A stretch of DNA of 64,000 nucleotides, taken from assembly GCF_000236705.1 (NCBI RefSeq), contig NC_016599.1:3658001-3722000 (forward strand), read 5' to 3'. Shown one piece after another: positions 15,062-24,000 of this stretch. A model generated the notes under the pieces. It was not told where the DNA came from. It searched no databases and worked only from the letters and a program-made list of their open reading frames with translations. Numbering within the stretch: position 1 is the stretch's first letter; every line of letters begins with the position of its first letter. The stretch comes from Owenweeksia hongkongensis DSM 17368 (lineage in GTDB: Bacteria > Bacteroidota > Bacteroidia > Flavobacteriales > Schleiferiaceae). The translations under genes were made by a program, and so were the position numbers.

Positions 15062-18000
15062 AGTTTTTACGTTTCTTTCCGTACGAATGTCCTTCCCAAA
15101 TAGTACCATCGGTAAACACCGCGTCTATTTTCCACACGTAAGCCCCAAGGGGTAATTCAGTGCCGGTTTCCATGTGTTTTCCGTCCCATGGTTCATTCGG
15201 TATTCCGCTTTCATCAAGCGAGGTCGATTCAAAAATTATATTACCCCACTCATCAAAAATGTAGAGGTGATAGGTTTTCATACTATGGCCAGCTGGCAAG
15301 AAATACTGAGCGGCACCGGCTCCAGCCAAATCGGGGGCAAAAGCGTTTGGTGTAAAGAGGTCATAGCCGGTAAGTTTTATAGGCGTACAAATAGTATCTC
15401 CACAGCCTTCGGCATTTGCTGTTTTTAGGCAAACTTCAAATTCATAATCGTTGCCTAATAGGTTTACGTTGTATCTGTGCTCTGGCTCAAATTCGGTACT
15501 TGTGTTGCCATCACCAAAATCCCATTCAAAGGTGGTACTGCCGTTTATGAACTTTGTCTGATTTTTAAACTTGTAGGTTTTAGCATCTATTTTTTGAGCA
15601 TCAAAGCCAGCATAAGGTGTGGCTAATACATCAATATAATTGTTGAGTAAAATTGTGTCGATACATCCGCCATCATTTTCTACCAAAAGGCTTACAGCGT
15701 AATTTCCGGGTACGGTGTAAGTGTGAGTTACATTTGGTGTACCGCTCGCAGTAGTGCCGTCACCAAAGTCCCAAACCCAATCTACAATACCACCTTGGGC
15801 AAAGTTGTAAACTGTGGTGTCGGTGAAATCCACGGTAAGCGGAGCACAACCTTCAAAGTTGTTTCCTCTAAAACCAGCTTTTGGGAATGGACGAATTATA
15901 ACGTCTTTGGTCATCGTGTCCGAGCAACCGTTGGTATTGGTGGCGATTAGCATCACTGTGTATACACCTTCTTGCTGGAAGATAAATCCAGGATTGGTTA
16001 GGGTGCTGGTATTCTGTCCTCGGTTTCCATTGTAGTCAAAATCCCAATAGTAGCCAGCTGCATTGGTAGATAGGTTGGTGAAGCCAAAACTTTGGGGAGC
16101 ACCGCATGCTTTACCAAATGATCGGCCTGGCTCAAAATCGGCTGTAGCTGTAGGGAATACATTTACCACTTGAGTGCTACTGTCAATACACCCGTACGAA
16201 GAACCATGAATTAATGTTACAGTGTACATACCTGGGTTGGCGTAGGTATGAATTGGGTTAGCGCTTACAGAAGTGTTTCCATCACCGAATTTCCACAGTG
16301 TGCTGATGATTTGGCCATGAGCCACACTTGATGAATCAAAGAAGGTGATAGGTTGCTCATTCAGACATTCGTTGGTACCAGAGAATTTCACTTCTGGTTT
16401 TGCATAAATGGTTACCGTTTTACAAACCGAATCCATACATCCCCCGGCAGTCATTACCACCATGCAGGCCGTAAAGGTTCCGGATGAGGTGTATTGATGT
16501 ACTGGATTTTGAAGGAAAGAGGTGTGTCCATCGCCAAAATCCCAAACATAGCCGCTGATGCCAGAGCTGTTTGTAGTGCTCTGGTCAGTAAAGAATACAG
16601 TGCCATCTTCACAAGCGGGAGTAGTGTGCACAAAAGCTGCAGTAGGTGAGGGGTAAACTGTAATAATCTTGAAAGCTGTATCGAGGCTACACCCGTCATT
16701 TACAAACTGAGCTACCACATAAGTTCCCGGAGTGTTATACGTGTAAACGATAGAGTCGCCAAGAGCTGTAGGTTGATTACAAGTTCCGGTGGCGGTGTCG
16801 TAATCCAAACACCATGAGGTGTTGATTCCTCCGTATGAGGCATCTTTTAGGGTAACCGTAAGCGGTGCACAACCTTGAGCAGGACTTGCATTGATGAAAG
16901 CCTGAGCATTAGTTGGGTAAACCAAAATATCAGCAGTTACAGTGCTGTCACCGCACTTATTTACTGTAGTAAGTTTTACGGTATACGTGGTGTCTTGCAC
17001 ATTTGGATTACGGAAAGTATGACTTGGTTGACCCCACACCCAAACGGTGTCGCCAACTGTGTTTATTTGGTAAAACTGATAAAGCGTATCCACATTTCCA
17101 TCGCCATAATCTATAATTAAATACTCCGGCTGACCGCTCACTGGGCCATCCAATTGGAAGTTCACGGTTAGAGGATTACAACCTTGAGTAACCGAAGGAA
17201 TCATACTCGCAATTGGGATAGAAGTAAGCACCAAGGAATCGGTATGTGTATAGCTTCCGCAGCAATTGCTCACGGTATAGCTGATATAATAGGTAGTGTC
17301 AGCGGTAAACTTTGGCAGGAATGTAGGCAGCGTTCCCGGGTTTACTTGGTAACTGGTGAAAATTGTGGTTTTGGCACCAGAAGGATTTTTGGTATAAACT
17401 TCCCAGTAATGGGTGTCAATATTTCCAAAACTGCTATCGGTAACCGTGGTAGTAACGGGGCCGCAACCTGTAGCACTATCAATTGTAAAATAGGCAACAG
17501 GAATTTCATTCACTTCTACCGTGCGCAATATCGTGTCGGTACATCCATATTGAGAAGTTACTATCAGGCGGATTGGATAATTGCCGATAGCTGTAAAAGT
17601 GTGCAGCGGATTTTGAGTGGTGTACTCAATGGTCCCATCGGCATCAATATCCCAGCTCCAGGCGGTGATGCTTCCTCCTAAAGTGGCGATAGTGGAAGAG
17701 TCTTGAAGTGTAAAGCTTTGATCTTTACAAAGGGTATCATTTCCACAAGCCGAGTTGGCTACAAAGTTGGCTACCGGACGTGGGTAAATAGTTACAGTAT
17801 CAATCTGACCAGCAACGCATCCATGAACGTTGGTAGCGCTCATATTTACAATGTAAACTCCAGGGTTTGCATAGCGGTGGCTTGGGCTTTCAGTTGAATC
17901 TGTTTGTCCATCGCCAAAATCCCAGCTCCAATTAATGATTGTATCAATGCTTTGTGTGGTATTGGTAAAGTATGTGGTGTCGCCTTTACAATTTGGAGCC

Positions 18001-21000
18001 ACATTAAAACTGGGAACCATTTGCGCAAAAACCGTAATGTATTGTGTAACGGTATCCGTACACCCAAGGCCGGTGGTGGCAATCATTTGTACTTTATAAG
18101 TACTATCAGCTGTGGTGCTGGTATTGGTAAAAGTGTACGTTGGATTTTGAATACTTGAAACCAATTGACCATCAACCAACCATGACCAAGTGTTGAATCC
18201 GGGAACGGTATCGGTAAAGTTCACGGTAAGTGGGCTACAGCCGTCATAAGCACTGGCTACAAAACCCGGAAGACTATTTCCTAAAGCAAAAAGTAGAGTT
18301 TCTACGGTATCAATTTTACAACCGTAAGGACTGTAAGCCACGGTGCGCAAAATGATAGAATCTCCCGGCAAGGCTAGTGCGTAGTTTATGGAATCGCTAT
18401 TGCTGAATGACTGAACAACCAGACCAGTGTTTACATCTACAAAATCCCAAGTGTAACCGCTGTTGGCCGCTCCATGATGAGTGTGAGTAATAACCGTGGT
18501 GTCAATTTCAAATGGAGCACAATCAGATGCGGTGGTCAAAGTGTAGCTTACGATAGGATCTGGGTGCACCGTAATACTATCCGAAATGGTGTCGCTACAT
18601 CCCCAAGCATTGGTGGCAATAAGCTGTACAAAGTAAGTTGAGTCCTGAAGACCAATATTATTATAAACAACGGTCGGAACAGAATCCGTTGAAGTTTGTC
18701 CGTTTCCAAAATCCCAGAAGAAACTCATGTCCGCTCTGGTCATGCCTGCTTGGTTTGGCGATGAGGTGTTGGCAAAACTTACCGTAAATGGTCCACAAGA
18801 ATCATTGTTGCTTGGTGTAAAACCAGCCATTGGTTTTGGATAAACCGTATAATATTTTGTGATAGAATCAACACAACCATTGGTATCGGTCAAAGCCAAA
18901 TGAATGGTGTATTGCACGGAGTCATTTGTGCTCAATGGCAAGTCAAACTGAGGAGTGGAAGTATTCAATCCGGTAGCCATTACAGAAGGAGTAATGCTCC
19001 AATTGTAATTGATATTGTTACCAGAAGAAAGATCAGTTGGACTCAATATTTCTGGCGAGCAGGCATTTGCCGGAAGGCTAAAATCAGCCACTGGGCGAGC
19101 AAAAATGGTTACATCATTTGCGATTGTATCCGAACATCCATCAGCAGTGTAGGTAATCAAAGTGATGGTGTACGTACTGTCAAACCCGCTTTGATTATCA
19201 GGAAAACCAAAAGAAGGATTAAGCGCAGCAGTATCTGAAACCCAAACAGCTGAAGAGCTAATTGTCCAGCTGTAGCTCAATGGTGCTTTCCCGGTTGAAG
19301 CATTTGTGGCAACTAAAGTATCGCCTGGACAACTATTAGCAGCAATGCTGAAATCAGCAATTGGTTTTGGATAAATAGTTACTCTCTGTTCTACAGAATC
19401 TTTACAACCGGTACCTGCTTCTACCACCACTTTTATGCTGATGATGCTATCCTGAGTAATACTATTATTCACAAAATTGAAAACAGGATTATTGCCACTG
19501 GCATAGAAAAGCCCATTCACATACCAAGACTTGTTAGCTCCGGTAGAGGAAGAATCCAATACGCTAACCGTAACTGGTGAACAAGCTTGAGCCGGAACAG
19601 GAGTGAACTTAGCAACCGGATTTTCTATGGTATAAAAAACTTGGGTCGCAGTATCGGTTTTGCAACCAAAAGGACTCACTGCAGTAAGCTCCAAAATAAC
19701 GGTGTCGGCAGGAGCGGTGATGATGTGAGAAACATTGTTCAGTCCGCTAAAAGTGCTGATTACGTTTCCTTGTGTATCTAATATTCTCCAGTTATACTGG
19801 CTGTTTGCTGAGCTGTAGCTGATGGCATTCACCACCGAGCTATCAATTACAAATGGCGCACACGAAACCGTAGAGCTGAAGTTGATATCAGCCACCGGAT
19901 CTGGGTGGATGGTGATGCTATCCGAAATAGTATCGCTACATCCAAAGGCATTTGTTACCGTAAGGGTAATGTAATAAGTGGTGTCCGTGTTTCCGGCATT
20001 GGTGTACGCTGTCGTGGGAATAGAATCAGTGCTGGTTTGGCCATTTCCTAAATCCCAAGTGAAAGTCATAGTGCCTGGACCCATTCCACTTTGGTTGGTT
20101 AAAGAAGTGTTGCTGAAGTTGGCATTGTAAGGACTACAAGTATCAGCGGTTGAAAGCGTAAATCCTGCCGTTGGCTTCGGGTAAACTGTATAATATTTTG
20201 TGATAGAATCAACACAACCATTGGTGTCGGTCAAGGCCAAGTGAATAGTGTATTGCACGGAATCGTTCGTGCTCAATGGCAACTCAAACTGCGGAGTGGA
20301 AGTATTCAGTCCGGTAGCTATTACAGAAGGAGTAATGGTCCAATTGTAATTGATATTGTTGCCAGAAGAAAGATCAGTTGGACTCAATATTTCAGGAGAG
20401 CAGGCATTTGCCGGAAGGCTAAAATCAGCCACAGGGCGAGCAAAAATGGTTACATCATTTGTTGTGGTGTCAGAGCATCCATCAGCGGTGTAGGTAATCA
20501 AAGTGATGGTGTACGTGCTGTCAAACCCACTTTGGTTATCTGGGAAACCAAAAGAAGGATTAAGCGCAGCAGTATCCGAAACCCAAACAGCCGAAGAGCT
20601 AATTGTCCAGATGTATCTCAATGGTGCTCTCCCGGTTGAAGCATTGGTGGCAACTAAAGTATCGCCCGGGCAACTGTTTGCTGCAATGCTAAAATCAGCA
20701 ATTGGTTTTGGATAAATAGTTACTTGATGTTCTACTGAATCTTTACAACCAGTACCTGCTTCTACTACCACTTTTATGGTAATGATGCTATCCTGAATAA
20801 TGCTATTATTCACAAAATTGAAAACAGGATTATTGCCACTGGCAAAGAACTGCCCATTCACATACCAAGACTTATTGGCGCCAACCGAGGAGGAATCTAA
20901 AACAGTAACGGTAGCAGGGGAGCATGCTTGAGCCGGAACAGGAATGAACTTGGCAACCGGGTTTTCTATAGTATAGAAAAGCTTGGTTGCGGTATCTGTG

Positions 21001-24000
21001 CTACATCCAAATGGGCTCACAGCGGTTAATTCCAAAATTACCGTATCAGCAGCAGCTGTAATAGTGTGGTTCACGGCATTTATTCCGCTAAAAGTGCTAA
21101 TTACATTTCCTTTGGTATCAAGTACTCTCCAGTTATATTGGCTGTTTGCTGAGCTATAACTCACGGCATTCACCACAGTGCTATCAATTACAAATGGCGC
21201 ACACGAAACCGTAGAGTTGAAATTGATATCCGCCACCGGATCCGGATGAATGGTGATGCTATCTTCATAAAGGTCATCGCAGCCAAAGGCATTTACCACG
21301 TATAATGAAATGTAGTAGGTGGTGTCTTTGGTTCCGTTATTAGAGTAGGTGGTGCTTGGAATAGAGTCCGTGCTTCCTTGACCATTTCCAAAATTCCAGT
21401 AAAAGTTCATGCTGCTTCTATCCATTCCCGCTTGGTTTGGTGTAGAAGTATTGGTGAACTTAATAGCATGTGGTCCGCAGGTATCAGCTACTGTCATAGT
21501 AAAGCCAGATGTAGAAACCGGGTGTACAGTGTATTTATGACTGATGGTGTCAGTACATCCATTGGCATCGGTCAAGCTTAAGCTAATGGTGTATTGTACC
21601 GAATCATTGGTGGTGATCGGTAAGTTGAAGCTAGGTGAAGCTGTAGCTAAATTGCTTCCGGGTACACTTGGAGAAATACTCCACGAGTAGGAAACATTAT
21701 TTCCTGTAGAGCTGTCAGTAGGGTTTAATGTAAACGGTGCACAGGCGGCTGCCGGCAAATTGAAATTAGCCACTGGGCGGGCAAAAATCGTTACGTTTTG
21801 CGTGGTGGTATCCGTGCATCCATCTTCGCTGGTGCTAATTAAAGTGATGGTGTAAACTGAGTCAGTTCCGCTTTGGTTATCCGGGAAACCGAAAGAGGGT
21901 GTACTGTCAGATGGATTTGAAACCCAAACGGCTGATGAGTTTACCGACCAGCTGTAGCTTAAAGTTCCTTTGCCAATAGTATTGTTGGTGGCGGTCAAGG
22001 TATCAGCAGGACAACTATTTGCAGCAATGCTAAAGTTAGCCAATGGTCTTGGGTGAATGGTTACATATTCTGTAGCTGAATCTATACACCCAGTACCGGA
22101 CATGATTACCAACTTTATTTCAGCAATAGAATCCTGAGTGTGGCTATTATTCACCAAAGTGAGACTTGGGCTTATAGCTTGACTAAACAAGTTTCCATTT
22201 ATAAACCAATCATGTAAAACTCCAGTAGTTGATGAGTCAGACATTGTGATGGTAAGAGGACTACAGCCACTATCAGGCAACAAAGCAAAGTTTGCTGTTG
22301 GGTTTTGGATGGTGTAGAACATCGCGTCAAGCGTGTCATTCAAACACCCATAAGGACTGGTGGTAATCAACCTTAGGTTTACCGAATCACCATCTGTTGC
22401 AAGAATATAGCTCAGGCTATAAAGTCCGGTATCTGTTTTTAAGAGATTGCCGCTCATATCGGTAACTATCCAGATGTAGTTGAGGTTGGCATTGGGCGAA
22501 CTCACAGCTGTTACTGCAGAAGTATCAATTGAAAATGGAGCACAGCCAGCCCAGTATTTTGCAGAGATTCCGGCAAATGGATCTGGGTGAACGGTGATGG
22601 TGTCGATTAGTACATCGGTACATCCAAATTGATTGGTTACCGTAAGTGTAACTACATAATTGGTATCGTTTACGCCATTATTCAAAAAGGTAACAACAGG
22701 TAGTGAATCGTTTGAAGTTTGTCCGTTTCCAAAATCCCAGTCAATGCTAAGGTCTTTCAAAAACTGGCTGCTAATATTGGAAGTTGACCAGTTGTGAAAA
22801 TTAACCACCATCGGTCCACAACTATCATTTACTGAAGTAGTGTAATCAGCTGTTGGAAGGGGATAAACCGTATAAGTTTTGGAAGTAGTATTAATACAAC
22901 CGTTATCATCAGAAATATAAAGATCGATGGTATAAACTGCAGAATCAGTTGCTACTGCTGGAAAGTTGAAAGTAGGGTTTGCACTGTTTGCTCCGGTAAT
23001 GGTTACGCTTGGGCTTACCGTCCAGTTGTAGTTCAGTCCACTTCCTAAAGAAGCGTTGATTGGGTTAATACCGATAGGAGCACAGGCATTTGCCGGAAGG
23101 CCAAAATCAGCAACGGGGCGAGAGTAAATAATGATGTTTTGCTGAATGGTGTCGGTACATCTATCAATTGAAGTTACAATAAGGCCGATGGTGTAAACCG
23201 AGTCAATTCCACTTTGATTATCAGGGAAACCAAAGTAAGGCGCAGCAATGGTATCATTGGAAATGCTCACATTTCCCGGTGCATACCACTCATATTTTGC
23301 AGTTCCTTTAAATACGCTTCCGCTGGAAATTTGCACGCTATCATTGGCGCAAATACTAGCTGGTGTGTTAATTACGGCTTGTGGATTTGGGTAAACCGTC
23401 ACCGTTTTTTGAATAGAATCTTTACAACCTGTACCAGCAGTGATAATCAGTTTTATGGTTACAATTCTGTCGGTAGTGTTTGAATTATTTATCAAGCTAA
23501 AAAATGGGGCTGCTTGATTTGAAGTGAGCACACCATCTACATACCAAAAGTGGGAAACACCAACTGTAGAAGAATCATAAACCTGAGTTTCTAAAATAGA
23601 ACATCCGGCAAATTGGCTTAAGCTAAAGTTGGCCTCAGGAATAGAAATCACGGTGATTTCAAGACTGTCGAGGTAAGCACAACCACCTGCGTCTATATAA
23701 TTGTAATATAATTTGTGTGTACCTAGTCCGGCAGCGATTGGGTCAAAGTTTCCTGCACTTACTCCTGGTCCGTTCCATACTCCACCATTGTGGCTTTGGC
23801 TGGTAAGCGGGTACAAAATGCTATCATGGCACAGTGTGAAATCAGGGCCAGCGTCCAAATCAATTAGAGGTGTAACATTTATAATTACCTGATCGGTAGC
23901 GGTACATCCTTTGGCATCGGTAATGGTTACTGTATAAGCTACAGTAGAATCTAATGGTGTGCGAAATGGACTTTGCAGGGTGCTATCGTTTAACCCAATA

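Noticed and set aside
15061-15109. N-terminal extension of the PorP/SprF protein
   Set aside because: Would place 16 charged residues before a good signal peptide and lies in the coding end of the adhesin gene.
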